Shown: piece by piece, positions 1 to 8,326 of the stretch | Position numbering within the stretch: the first letter of the stretch is position 1 | Layout of the letters: each line of letters opens with the position of its first letter | From: an uncultured Phycisphaeraceae bacterium | Lineage (GTDB): Bacteria > Planctomycetota > Phycisphaerae > Phycisphaerales > UBA1924 | NCBI GenBank assembly: GCA_937899905.1 | Contig: CALCCF010000074.1 | Location: forward strand, 1-34,982 | Length of the DNA stretch: 34,982 nucleotides | Direction: 5' to 3' | Made by a program: the position numbers and the translations under genes | The notes under the pieces: generated by a model | Seen by the model: the letters and a program-made list of their open reading frames with translations, nothing else | The model's database searches: none | What the model was told of the DNA's origin: nothing

Positions 1-540
1 GAAGGCCTTGATGGCGGGAGTGTCGGAGTCTTGCCGCCGCGTGAAGAAGATCGCGTCGGGCTGGCTGGAGTCGCTCGCCGGGCTGACGACCTCGCTTTGC
101 GCGATGGACAGGCCGACGAGGTTCTTGTCTTCTCCAAGAACGCGGCTGCAGCACGGGTCGAAGAAGTGCGTGTTAATCGCGACGCTGAGATCGTGCTCTT
201 CGAGGAATTGGCGGGTGGTCTGGGCGTTGGTCTCGAGGGGCTCGTCGCCGTTGGATGGCGTGGTGATGATCTCCAGGCCGTCCGCCTCGGTGTCGACCCT
301 CAGCAACTGGACGGCCATAGCGCGCGGCTTGTCGTACGCCAATTCGGCGTACTCGATGCCCTGGTAGATCGGTCGCCAGGCCGGCGGATTGGCGAAGAAG
401 GGCTGTTCGGGCGGCCGTGAGCCCAAGCCCGCTTCGTCCTCGCCTGGCAGGTGGCCGGCGGGATGTGCACACGACGCGGCAAAGGCGGCCAATGCCAGGA
501 ATGGAACGCAAACGGCACAAGAGTTCGGGCGGAGCGGCAT
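1..540 (-). CDS. NAGPA-type (phosphodiester glycosidase family) lipoprotein, 3' end outside window
   Basis: Reading from the ATG at 540 towards position 1 gives 180 open codons with no stop, so the gene runs off the left edge. Residues 1-24 look like a lipoprotein signal: a hydrophobic stretch ends in a lipobox-like AASC with Cys24 as the likely lipidated residue. The following part reads WRPIYQGIEYAEL, then LLRVDTEADGLEI and later VAINTHFFDP. This matches the start of the NAGPA/DUF2233 (phosphodiester glycosidase) fold, in which a basic/aromatic strand is followed by the conserved 'iN..fF' motif. Family members cleave phosphodiester-linked sugars or act on cell-wall material; the substrate here cannot be told. 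The gene diverges from uvrA. No ribosome site precedes the ATG, but a TACCGT hexamer ends 5 nt before it, suggesting a leaderless transcript. The family call is fairly firm, the function is inference. Confidence 0.72.
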   Translation of the reverse strand, partial: MPLRPNSCAVCVPFLALAAFAASCAHPAGHLPGEDEAGLGSRPPEQPFFANPPAWRPIYQGIEYAELAYDKPRAMAVQLLRVDTEADGLEIITTPSNGDEPLETNAQTTRQFLEEHDLSVAINTHFFDPCCSRVLGEDKNLVGLSIAQSEVVSPASDSSQPDAIFFTRRQDSDTPAIKAF

Positions 541-545
541 GGCGG

Positions 546-551
546 ACGGTA
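546..551 (-). promoter_or_regulatory. Candidate leaderless -10 (TACCGT) for the NAGPA-like gene
   Basis: On the minus strand TACCGT is followed by CCGCC and then the ATG at 540. The spacing of 5 nt places transcription start at or next to the start codon. No Shine-Dalgarno sequence and no clear -35 box are seen. Confidence 0.4.
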
Positions 552-660
552 TGGTCGTTGGGGGGAACAGCCGGGAGCGGAGCACCAGCATCCGTTCGGG
601 GTTTGGAAGTGCTATCGTCACGGCTCGGGGTCGAGCGAGGCTCGGGTCGAACGGAGCGAG

Positions 661-3600
661 ATGAGCACGGAAGCAGCGGTCATGGCGTCGTCATCAAAGA
701 ACGCGAAGCGGAAGGGCGAGATCGAGCCCAAGCCACCCAGGGGTGGGCGGAAGCGCGGCGGCGTGATCTCCTCGGCGCCGCCCACGGTCGAGGGGCCGTC
801 GATCCGCGTGAAGGGCGCGCGCGAGCACAACCTCAAGTCGATCGACGTCACCATCCCGCGCGACAAGCTCGTGGTCATCACCGGGCTCAGCGGCAGCGGC
901 AAGAGCTCGCTCGCGTTTGACACGATCTTCGCCGAGGGGCAGCGCAAGTACATGGAGAGCCTGTCGGCGTACGCCCGGCAGTTCCTCGACCAGCTCAAGA
1001 AGCCCGACATCGACGAGATCGAGGGCATCCCCCCCACCATCGCCATCGAGCAGCGGTCGGCGGCGCACAACCCGCGATCGACCGTGGCGACGACCACAGA
1101 GATCTACGACTACTTGCGGCTTCTCTTCGCTCGGTGCGGCACGCCGTACTCGTGGCGGCCGACCAAGACCAAGCGTGACGGCACGGTGACCGCGCGCAGC
1201 GGCAAGGTCATCAGCGCCACGAGCGCGACGCAGATCGTCGATGCGGTGCTTCGGTTCGGCGAGGGCACGAGGTTGATGGTGCTCGCCCCGGTCTTGCGCG
1301 GCAAGAAGGGCTTCCACCGCGACGTTCTCGAGCGTCTGCAGGGCATGGGCTGGCAGCGGGCGCGTGTGGACCGCAATGTCGTCGACCTGCGCGACGTGCT
1401 CAAGGAGCCCAGCGATAACCCGCTGGATCTGGAGCGGTACGCCAAGCACGATATCGACGCGGTCATCGATCGCATCGTGTTGCGAGACGACGTCCGGCAG
1501 CGGCTGGCCGAGTCGATCGAGGCGGCGTTGCAGGTCGGGCTTGGCTCGGTTGTGATCGCCGTCGAGGACAAGGACGCTTGGAACGACCATAGCTTTAGTG
1601 CGAAGCTGGCCGACCCTGACGACCCGGCTTATGCGCTCGACGAGCTCGAGCCCCGCGTGTTCAGCTTCAACTCGCCGTTTGGTGCGTGCAGCACGTGCCT
1701 GGGGCTTGGGCACATCCTGGAGTTCGACGAGGAGCTGGTTGCGCCCGATGCCGACCGCGGCATCCTCAAGGGCGGCATCGCCCCATGGAAGAAGAGCGGG
1801 CCGGGTGGCATGGTGTATCCCAAGCGGCTGCGGTGGTTCTGCCGCAGGTTCGGCGTGCCGCAGACCGCCACGCTCAACGACCTGAGCGACGAGGTCTACG
1901 ACATCCTCATGCACGGCACCCGGCCGGAGCATGAGGAACAGTTCAGCGACTCGTGGCCCGGCGTGCTGCCGATGTTGCACGACTGGTTCAACAAGACCGA
2001 GTCGAGCTGGGTGAAGGACCACCTGCACACGTTCCAGAGCGAACGCGTGTGCCCGGATTGCAACGGCGATCGGCTGCGCATCGAGGCGCTGCACGTGTGC
2101 GTCGAGAGCTCGCACAAGGCGGACATGGGTCGTGGCGGTTCGTCGACGGTCATCGGCCGGCCCAAGAACGACGGCAGCATGCTGAACATCAGCGAGCTCA
2201 GCCGCCTGACCATCGGCGACGCGATGGCGTTCATCGAGGGGCTCAAGCTCAGCGAGGAGGGCATGGCGATCGCCGAGCCGATCGTGCGCGAGGTGGGCAA
2301 CCGGCTGCGATTCCTGCAGAGCGTGGGGCTGGACTACCTCTCGCTCGACCGCCGAACGGCGACGCTCTCGGGCGGTGAAGCGCAGCGCATCCGCCTCGCG
2401 ACGCAGGTCGGCAGCGGGCTTGTTGGGGCGTGCTATGTGCTGGACGAGCCCACGATCGGCCTGCACCAGCGCGACAACGATCGGCTGATCCGCACGCTGC
2501 GCCACCTGACCGACATCGGGAACACCGTGCTTGTCGTCGAGCACGACGAGGACATGATCCGCTCGGCCGACCACGTGCTGGATATCGGGCCGGGTCCGGG
2601 CGTACACGGCGGGCGTGTTGTTGCGCAGGGAACCGTGGACCAGGTGTGCGCGGCGAAGGGATCGCTGACGGGCGAGTATCTCTCGGGCAAGCGGAAGATC
2701 GAAGTACCCGAGTCGCGGCGGAAGCTGAACGCGAAGACCGCCGTCGTCGTGAAGGGTGCCAAGGAAAACAACCTCCGAGGCGTCGACGCGGCGTTCCCGG
2801 TCGGCGGCATCGTGTGCGTGACGGGCGTCTCGGGCAGCGGCAAGAGCACGCTGGTCAACGACATCCTGCTCAAGGCGCTCAAGCGAGAGATCAGCGGCAC
2901 GCGGACCAAGCCTGGTGCGCACACTCGCGTGAATGGCATGCAGCGGATCGATCGGATCATCGAGGTCGATCAATCGCCCATCGGGAGGACGCCCCGGAGC
3001 AACCCGGCGACGTACACGGGCGTCTTCGACGACATCCGCAAGGTCTTCGCGAGCACCCGCGAGTCGAAGATGCGCGGCTACATGCCCGGGCGGTTCAGCT
3101 TCAACGTGCCGGCCGACCGTGTGGGCAAGGCCGGCGCGGGCGGGCGCTGCGAGTCGTGTCAGGGCCAAGGCGTCAAGAAGATCGAGATGCACTTCCTGCC
3201 CGACGTATTCGTGCAGTGCGAAGTGTGCAAGGGCAAGCGGTACAACCGCGAGACGCTCGAGGTGCTCTACAAGGGCAAGAACATCTCCGACGTGCTTAAC
3301 ATGACCATCGAGGACGCGTGCGACTTCTTCGAGGCCCAAGGCAAGATCCTGAGGTTCGTCCAGTGCCTGCGTGATGTTGGCCTCGGCTACCTGACTTTGG
3401 GCCAGCCCAGCACCACGCTCTCGGGCGGAGAGGCACAGCGTGTCAAGCTCGCGACGGAGCTGGGCAAGGGCACACGCATCGACGGCACGCCCAGCACCGA
3501 GCACACGCTCTACGTGCTCGATGAGCCGACGACCGGGCTGCACTTCGAGGACATCAGCCGGCTCGTCTCCGTGTTCGATCGCCTGGCCGACGCGGGGAAC

Positions 3601-3783
3601 ACGCTGGTCGTTATCGAGCACAACCTCGACGTGATCAAGCGGGCCGACTGGATCATCGACCTAGGCCCCGAGGGCGGCGATGGCGGCGGCACGATCGTGG
3701 CCGAGGGGACGCCGGAGACGATCGCGAAGATCGACGCAAGCCATACGGGAAGATACCTGAAGGGCATGCTAAAGACGACGTAA
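661..3783 (+). CDS. uvrA: UvrABC excinuclease subunit A
   Basis: This is the damage-recognition ATPase of nucleotide excision repair. It loads UvrB at DNA lesions and acts as a dimer in the cytoplasm. The 1040 residues carry two ABC modules. Walker A motifs are at about 75-83 (GLSGSGKSS) and 722-730 (GVSGSGKST), signatures LSGGEAQRIRLA at about 569 and LSGGEAQRVKLA at 920, and Walker B/DEPT motifs at about 593-598 and 952-957. Zinc-binding pairs are CSTC (343-346) with CPDC (464-467), and CESC (830-833) with CEVC (853-856). It is about 100 residues longer than E. coli UvrA because of a Lys/Arg/Pro-rich N-terminal extension of about 45 residues and small insertions near 480-505, 821-828 and 940-948. 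The ATG at 661 was chosen because GGAG lies 6 nt upstream and the open frame further upstream (from 451) does not look coding. An ATG at 682 is the alternative. Confidence 0.97.
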   Translation: MSTEAAVMASSSKNAKRKGEIEPKPPRGGRKRGGVISSAPPTVEGPSIRVKGAREHNLKSIDVTIPRDKLVVITGLSGSGKSSLAFDTIFAEGQRKYMESLSAYARQFLDQLKKPDIDEIEGIPPTIAIEQRSAAHNPRSTVATTTEIYDYLRLLFARCGTPYSWRPTKTKRDGTVTARSGKVISATSATQIVDAVLRFGEGTRLMVLAPVLRGKKGFHRDVLERLQGMGWQRARVDRNVVDLRDVLKEPSDNPLDLERYAKHDIDAVIDRIVLRDDVRQRLAESIEAALQVGLGSVVIAVEDKDAWNDHSFSAKLADPDDPAYALDELEPRVFSFNSPFGACSTCLGLGHILEFDEELVAPDADRGILKGGIAPWKKSGPGGMVYPKRLRWFCRRFGVPQTATLNDLSDEVYDILMHGTRPEHEEQFSDSWPGVLPMLHDWFNKTESSWVKDHLHTFQSERVCPDCNGDRLRIEALHVCVESSHKADMGRGGSSTVIGRPKNDGSMLNISELSRLTIGDAMAFIEGLKLSEEGMAIAEPIVREVGNRLRFLQSVGLDYLSLDRRTATLSGGEAQRIRLATQVGSGLVGACYVLDEPTIGLHQRDNDRLIRTLRHLTDIGNTVLVVEHDEDMIRSADHVLDIGPGPGVHGGRVVAQGTVDQVCAAKGSLTGEYLSGKRKIEVPESRRKLNAKTAVVVKGAKENNLRGVDAAFPVGGIVCVTGVSGSGKSTLVNDILLKALKREISGTRTKPGAHTRVNGMQRIDRIIEVDQSPIGRTPRSNPATYTGVFDDIRKVFASTRESKMRGYMPGRFSFNVPADRVGKAGAGGRCESCQGQGVKKIEMHFLPDVFVQCEVCKGKRYNRETLEVLYKGKNISDVLNMTIEDACDFFEAQGKILRFVQCLRDVGLGYLTLGQPSTTLSGGEAQRVKLATELGKGTRIDGTPSTEHTLYVLDEPTTGLHFEDISRLVSVFDRLADAGNTLVVIEHNLDVIKRADWIIDLGPEGGDGGGTIVAEGTPETIAKIDASHTGRYLKGMLKTT

Positions 3784-3808
3784 CGAGCCGACGCTCGTGG
3801 GGGGATCG

Positions 3809-5095
3809 ATGGGCCTGGACATCAGCGGGACGGCCAAGACCGCGGGTCGCGCCAAAGAAGCGTTACTGCGCATCGCCGAGTACTTCGATGAGCACTTCGG
3901 CGATGACCTCGTCGGAGAGCCGAACATCATCGAGGATGGTCGCGGGCTGCTGGTCTCCTTCTCGACGACGTCAGAACCGATCGCGTTTGAGGCCGTCGAT
4001 GGCGCCACGATCGAGGTGCAATGCCGGTGGAACCAGCTTGGGCCCGGATACTGCGTGTTCGTGTGGGAGCGACTACGCGAGCTCGCGGAGTTCGGCCTGA
4101 CATGGGAAGAACTGGACGCGGAAACCGAGGAGGACGAGCTCACGCACGAGGGGGCAATCCGGGCTGCCCGAGCATGGCTGGAGGCCTTGTGCAGCGGTGT
4201 TCTCCAAGACTCACCCGAGGACATGAGCGGCACGCGTCTTTGCATGCCCATGCACTGGGCGCCGCACGATGTCCCTTTCGCGATCACGCCGCTCGGCCCG
4301 CGAGATCGTGCGTGGGTGGAGAGTGTCGCTGAGGATGGATCAGCCGGTGACGACTTCTTCGCGTGGTGGCAGCCCGATCTGGGGCCGGCCGCGAAGCTCC
4401 AACTCGCGATCGCGACGATGTGGAGCAACGTGCCATGGAGCCCGCCCGCGGTTGAGGATGATTTCGTGGCGATCGGGATGGCGCTGGAGTGGCTGGAACG
4501 CGGATACGACGAAGACGGTGGGCTGCCCTATCCGTGGCCCGAGTGGTCGGAGATGATCAGCAACTTCAACAGCGCGCTCGATGAGATTCCTGGGGATCAT
4601 GAGCGCCCACGCATGGCCGAGATGGTGCATGATCGAGCCTGTGGGCGAGCGGGGACCATCGGCTATCGCCGCGGGAGCATCAAGCACATGATCGGGGGAG
4701 GGTGGAGTCTCACGCTTCCCGGTTCGTTCGGCACTGCGCTCGAGGAAGACGAAGACCACAGCGCGTGGCTCGCGAGCGATGGCAGCATGACCATCCGCGT
4801 GTCGCCTGCGCTCGCGCCCAACGACATGCCCGGCACGAAAGAGGAATTCGCCGAAGCCACCGCCGAAGAGGAAGATCCCGGCGTGGAGTGGGAATCGGAC
4901 ACGTGCATCGGCCGCGGAGACTGGGGCGAGCAAGACGAAGAAGGCCAGACCGTGCTGATGCTTCAGGGCATCTCGATGGCCGACAACCGCTCCGTCGCGT
5001 TCGTGTCGATCATGTTCGGAGATCCCGAGTTTCGGGAGCGAGCTATGGAGATCTGGCAATCGCTTCGATGCGAGGCGGCGTTTGGGGACGACTAA
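3809..5095 (+). CDS. Hypothetical acidic protein, 428 residues
   Basis: I do not recognise this protein. It starts 25 nt after the uvrA stop, with a G-rich ribosome site just before the ATG at 3809; a GTG at 3797 would add four residues. There is no signal peptide or membrane segment, so it is probably cytoplasmic. The protein is acidic and rich in Trp and Glu. The first roughly 260 residues look mostly helical (for example WERLRELAEFGLTWEELDAE and AIRAARAWLEALCSGVL). The last 130 read like a separate mixed alpha/beta domain beginning with WSLTLPGSF and ending in FGDPEFRERAMEIWQSLR, a layout that recalls small stress-type or PsbP/DUF1795-like domains. That resemblance is weak. Co-orientation with uvrA suggests joint transcription but need not imply a role in repair. 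Confidence 0.75.
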   Translation: MGLDISGTAKTAGRAKEALLRIAEYFDEHFGDDLVGEPNIIEDGRGLLVSFSTTSEPIAFEAVDGATIEVQCRWNQLGPGYCVFVWERLRELAEFGLTWEELDAETEEDELTHEGAIRAARAWLEALCSGVLQDSPEDMSGTRLCMPMHWAPHDVPFAITPLGPRDRAWVESVAEDGSAGDDFFAWWQPDLGPAAKLQLAIATMWSNVPWSPPAVEDDFVAIGMALEWLERGYDEDGGLPYPWPEWSEMISNFNSALDEIPGDHERPRMAEMVHDRACGRAGTIGYRRGSIKHMIGGGWSLTLPGSFGTALEEDEDHSAWLASDGSMTIRVSPALAPNDMPGTKEEFAEATAEEEDPGVEWESDTCIGRGDWGEQDEEGQTVLMLQGISMADNRSVAFVSIMFGDPEFRERAMEIWQSLRCEAAFGDD

Positions 5096-5125
5096 CGCGG
5101 CTGAACGCAATACCAGCCGAGTTGT

Positions 5126-5623
5126 CTACAGCAGCTCGACCGGAGCGCCATCTTCTCTCAAGTTTTTCGGCACGTTCAGGCCCCGATCAGCAATGAGCAC
5201 CGCGCTTTGCTGCGGACCGGCACCTTTGTCTTTTGCAAAATTGATGTTCATGTCGACCTCTTCGTTGTCATCAACCCACTGCGAGCAGGTGACAAAATAC
5301 CAGCCGGGTTCTACGAGAACCACCGGCGCGGTCTCGTACATCGTTTCTTCCGGCCCCATAACGACAAGCTTGCCGGAAGGTAGGTAGAGAGGGCACCGGA
5401 TCGATCTGCCCGCTCCGCCAAGATCGGCGATCGGATCAAATGACACAGTGAGCCGTGCAGTGCCAAACTGCAAAATGGTGCCAAAGGCCAAGACCTTCTC
5501 TCGCCTGACGAACCCCTGATTCACGTGCTCATCGGTCCATTCACAGCCGTGCTGTTCCTCAGACTCATCGAAAACGAAGCACTGCGAGTAGCTGAAGTAC
5601 AGGTTGCGAAGGACTCGTCTCAC
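5126..5623 (-). CDS. ComJ-like protein (DNA-entry nuclease inhibitor family)
   Basis: The 165-residue product resembles Bacillus ComJ, the inhibitor that binds the competence nuclease NucA. After a short N-terminus comes YFSYSQCFVFDES (residues about 9-21), then CEWTDEHVNQGF and an AFGT..FGTARLTVSF strand. These line up with ComJ's 'SISYHQFTVF...MDWTDEAIEKGY...AISFE...AFILF' as I remember it. The C-terminal half (WYFVTCSQWVDDNEEVDMNINF) again follows the family pattern of a closing beta-sandwich. No signal peptide is present. The start is a GTG at 5623, with GGGAGAG about 12 nt and GAGAA just upstream. The gene is visibly less GC-rich than its neighbours, and no NucA-like nuclease gene is next to it. 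It converges with the 428-residue gene. The family match is moderate; an immunity role is inference. Confidence 0.62.
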   Translation of the reverse strand: MRRVLRNLYFSYSQCFVFDESEEQHGCEWTDEHVNQGFVRREKVLAFGTILQFGTARLTVSFDPIADLGGAGRSIRCPLYLPSGKLVVMGPEETMYETAPVVLVEPGWYFVTCSQWVDDNEEVDMNINFAKDKGAGPQQSAVLIADRGLNVPKNLREDGAPVELL

Positions 5624-5775
5624 TTCTCAGGCTCTCCCAAGCAGCACCACACTTTGACTACGGGCGAGCCAGCATAGCGCGTGCCGATATGTGGACGCGC
5701 GACGCTACCAGGCGGGCTCCGACTCCACGCCAGCTTCCAAGATCTCAGGCAGCCTGGTGGCCCTTCGCCGATCAC

Positions 5776-6114
5776 TCAGCCCGGCAGGATCACCCCGCCC
5801 TTGGCCGAGCCCTGACGGAGTTGGTCGTCGAGGTCGGGCAGCCAGCGGCGGGCGATGGCGCAGTCGAAGCGCTCGGGGAGATGTTGGGGCGTGGAGCCCT
5901 GCCCGAGATGCTGGAGCACGAGGCCGAGCAGACGCTCGAGCATGCGGCTGGGCGCAAGTGCGCCGCCGCACCAGTAGTCGTGGTCGTGCCAGCACATGGT
6001 GATGCAGTGCCCGGTTGTACCAGACGGCCCCGTGAGTGTGACGTCGTACGACCAGCCCCGGCTCGTTGCCGTTTCGATGCCGATCTCGATGTCGATGGGA
6101 GTCTTCGTGGCCAC
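5776..6114 (-). CDS. Small hypothetical protein, 112 residues
   Basis: This short cytoplasmic protein has no signal peptide or membrane segment. It starts with a beta-rich half (residues about 7-45, with WSYDVTLTG followed by HCITMCWHDHDYW). A helical half follows with SRMLERLLGLVLQHL and then LPERFDCAIARRWLPDLDDQL. The order 'strand pair, helix, F-x-I-x-R/Y-F/W-P' recalls a small conserved family of unknown function common in environmental bacteria, but I cannot name a domain. The start is a GTG at 6114 with AAGG about 14 nt upstream. It lies between the methyltransferase gene and the comJ-like gene on the same strand, with gaps of about 94 and 152 nt. Co-transcription is possible but not shown. 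Codon positions look coding, since most third positions are G or C. Confidence 0.6.
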   Translation of the reverse strand: MATKTPIDIEIGIETATSRGWSYDVTLTGPSGTTGHCITMCWHDHDYWCGGALAPSRMLERLLGLVLQHLGQGSTPQHLPERFDCAIARRWLPDLDDQLRQGSAKGGVILPG

Positions 6115-6208
6115 CCTAGATATCCCTTGGATCTCGAACGCTCAATCCATATACGCACGTGGGCGTGGACGGATCGGCTGCGATCTTCGCAAGGGCACTA
6201 TCGGGTAC

Positions 6209-6889
6209 TCAGCCCCCCGGGTTCACCGAAACCGCGAGCAACTGCCGACGCTTCTTGAGAACGGCGAACGCCCAGAACGCGGCGCCCTGGAGACCGAACT
6301 TGGCGGTCCAGAACAGCTTCGGATGCCACGCGCTCGTGAGAACGCTGCACGACTTGACGTCGTACCCGGCTTCATACAGCGTGTTGGCCAGCAGCCTGGG
6401 CGTCCACGTGTGCAGGTGGTGGTCGACGTCGTCCTTCGAAAAGCCACGCTGGAGGCCGGCGCGAAAGTCATCGACCGGGAGCTTCAGGATGAGGCGACCG
6501 CCCGGAACAAGCTGGCGGCGTAGTCGCTCGAGCGTCGAGCTCGGATCACGCACGTGCTCAAGAACGTGGTTGCTCACGATGGCGTCGAACGTCATGTCGT
6601 CGGGCAACTCTTCGATATCCGGGTACACGTCGTAGCCGCGCTCGCGCGCCATCGCCGCTGCGGCGGGGTTTACCTCGAGCCCCGTCGGCGAGGCGCCAAA
6701 GTCCTTGATTCGCGAGAGCATGCCGCCGTTGCCGCAGCCGAAGTCCAGCACGCGATCGCCGGACTTGAGATGGTCCCTGAAGAAAGCGAAATTGAAGTCA
6801 TAGCCGGGGCTGTCGGCCGAATTGTGCCGAGCCTCGGCGTAGTCGCGTCCGGCTTCACCGCGATAGTGTTCGCTGACTTCAGTGCTCAT
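6209..6889 (-). CDS. Class I SAM-dependent methyltransferase
   Basis: The 226-residue protein has the Methyltransf_11/23 fold. Motif I, VLDFGCGNGG, is at residues 47-56; the acidic residue of motif II is in TGLEVNPAA; FDAIVSNHVLEHV follows; and LVPGGRLILKLPV is the post-motif III strand. The C-terminal part (HHLHTWTPRLLANTLYEAGYDVKS) is typical of methyltransferases that modify sugars, lipids or quinone-like small molecules, but the substrate cannot be read from the sequence. A hydrophobic stretch near the C-terminus (FGLQGAAFWAFAVL) is probably a buried or membrane-contacting helix. The ATG at 6889 has GCGAGGG 6 nt upstream. The gene diverges from the MacB-like permease gene, with a shared 105-nt intergenic region. 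Confidence 0.88.
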   Translation of the reverse strand: MSTEVSEHYRGEAGRDYAEARHNSADSPGYDFNFAFFRDHLKSGDRVLDFGCGNGGMLSRIKDFGASPTGLEVNPAAAAMARERGYDVYPDIEELPDDMTFDAIVSNHVLEHVRDPSSTLERLRRQLVPGGRLILKLPVDDFRAGLQRGFSKDDVDHHLHTWTPRLLANTLYEAGYDVKSCSVLTSAWHPKLFWTAKFGLQGAAFWAFAVLKKRRQLLAVSVNPGG

Positions 6890-6982
6890 TCGGCCCTCGC
6901 TTTCACGCCCGAGTCATGTCTAGGTTACCCGCAGAGGCCCCGGATATCACCCTTGGGTGCATCCACGGTCTACCCGATACGA

Positions 6983-6988
6983 TACCAT
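6983..6988 (+). promoter_or_regulatory. Candidate leaderless -10 (TACCAT) for the MacB-like permease gene
   Basis: TACCAT is followed by CGGGCC (6 nt) and the ATG at 6995. No ribosome-binding sequence is present. The same string GATACCATCGG also precedes the internal GTG of serA at 15150. Confidence 0.42.
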
Positions 6989-6994
6989 CGGGCC

Positions 6995-8320
6995 ATGGCT
7001 TTCCTGCTTGAAACAATCCGCCTTGGCATCGCAAATCTTCGATTGCACAAGCTGCGCAGCTTCCTGACGGCCCTGGGCATTATCCTGGGCGTGGCGGCCG
7101 TGATCTGTATGGTGTCCATCGGCGAGGGCAGCAAGCAGGAGGCCCTCCGGCAGATCGAACAGTTGGGCGCCCGGAACATCATCGTTCGAAGCCAGCGGCC
7201 GCCGGAGACCCAGCAGCAGGGCGAACAGCGGTCGTTTGTCGTGAATTATGGGCTGACGTGGAACGACCTGCGCATCATCGATGAAAACTTCTCGGACGAA
7301 GCTCGGATCGTCGCGCTCAAGGAGGTCGGCGCGGAGCTCATCCGCGGTGCCGAGAAGCAGACCAGCCAGTCCTACGGCGTGGATCCCGAGTTGGCCGAGG
7401 TCGCCAACCTGCGTGTGGACCGGGGTCGGTACCTGACCGACGGCGACAATGACGAGCGGGCGATGGTGTGCGTCATCGGCTCGGAGGTCGCGCGGCGGTT
7501 CTTCCCGCTGGACGACCCGCTGAACAACACGATCTCGATCGACGACAAGGCGATGCGGATCGTGGGCGTGCTGGAGCCCGTTGGGCTCGCGGGCGGTGCG
7601 GGCTCGGCCCTCGTCGGTCGCGACCTCAACTTCGACGTGCACATCCCGATCCAAACAGCGAGGTATGTCTTCGGCGACACCGTCGTCCGGCGCACGTCGG
7701 GCTCGTTCAACGCGGCGCAGGTACACGTGTCCGAGCTCTACATGACCGCACCCGCACGAGAGGATGTCATCGGACTTGCGCAACGCATGGAGCGCATCCT
7801 CGAGACCAGACGCGAGGGCATGAGTGACGTCTCAATGGTCGTGCCCTTCGAGCTTCTGGAGAATGCCGAGCGTGCGGCCCTTCGCGGCACGCTCATGCTC
7901 ATGGCGATCGCCGGCATCAGCCTGCTCGTCGGCGGTATCGGCATCATGAACATCATGCTCGCCACCGTGACCGAGCGCACGCGCGAGATCGGCATCCGCC
8001 GTGCGCTTGGCGCCACGCGCAAGCACATCGTGTGGCAGTTCCTCGTCGAGACGAGTGTGCTGAGCCTCATCGGCGGGCTCATCGGCGTGGCTCTGGGCGT
8101 GGGCATCAGCCTGTTGCTGGGCTGGGCCGTGCCCATGCTGCCAAACCTGCCATTGGTCGGCCAGTTCATCCCGGCCGACGCGAGCCTGCCGACGCAGCTC
8201 GCCTGGTGGTCGGTGATCGTGGCGATGACGGTGGCCGTGCTGACAGGGCTGATATTCGGGCTCTACCCGGCGCGCAAGGCGGCGCGGCAGGATCCGATCG
8301 TGGCGCTGCGGCACGACTAG
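6995..8320 (+). CDS. MacB/FtsX-type ABC transporter permease (no adjacent ATPase)
   Basis: The 441-residue protein is the membrane subunit of a type VII (MacB-like) ABC exporter. These mechanotransmission machines move lipids, peptides or lipoproteins out of the inner membrane. It has one N-terminal membrane helix (residues about 21-45, SFLTALGIILGVAAVICMV) and then the conserved SIGEGSKQEALRQIEQLGARNI start of the periplasmic MacB_PCD domain. The C-terminal FtsX domain has three more helices (about 290-320, 345-375, 400-430). The motif ATVTERTREIGIRRALGATRKHI is the typical coupling-helix region that contacts an ATPase. The start at ATG 6995 is fixed by the protein beginning there and by the TACCAT hexamer; longer readings upstream have no coding character. 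The ATPase partner is not adjacent, so it must come from elsewhere, perhaps from the cluster at 11.7 kb. Confidence 0.92.
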   Translation: MAFLLETIRLGIANLRLHKLRSFLTALGIILGVAAVICMVSIGEGSKQEALRQIEQLGARNIIVRSQRPPETQQQGEQRSFVVNYGLTWNDLRIIDENFSDEARIVALKEVGAELIRGAEKQTSQSYGVDPELAEVANLRVDRGRYLTDGDNDERAMVCVIGSEVARRFFPLDDPLNNTISIDDKAMRIVGVLEPVGLAGGAGSALVGRDLNFDVHIPIQTARYVFGDTVVRRTSGSFNAAQVHVSELYMTAPAREDVIGLAQRMERILETRREGMSDVSMVVPFELLENAERAALRGTLMLMAIAGISLLVGGIGIMNIMLATVTERTREIGIRRALGATRKHIVWQFLVETSVLSLIGGLIGVALGVGISLLLGWAVPMLPNLPLVGQFIPADASLPTQLAWWSVIVAMTVAVLTGLIFGLYPARKAARQDPIVALRHD

Positions 8321-8326
8321 GACGCC

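Noticed and set aside
694-3621. 975-codon open frame antisense to uvrA
   Set aside because: It is complementary to the unmistakable uvrA reading frame, has Arg/His/Leu-rich content without domain motifs, and is open because of GC-rich codons.
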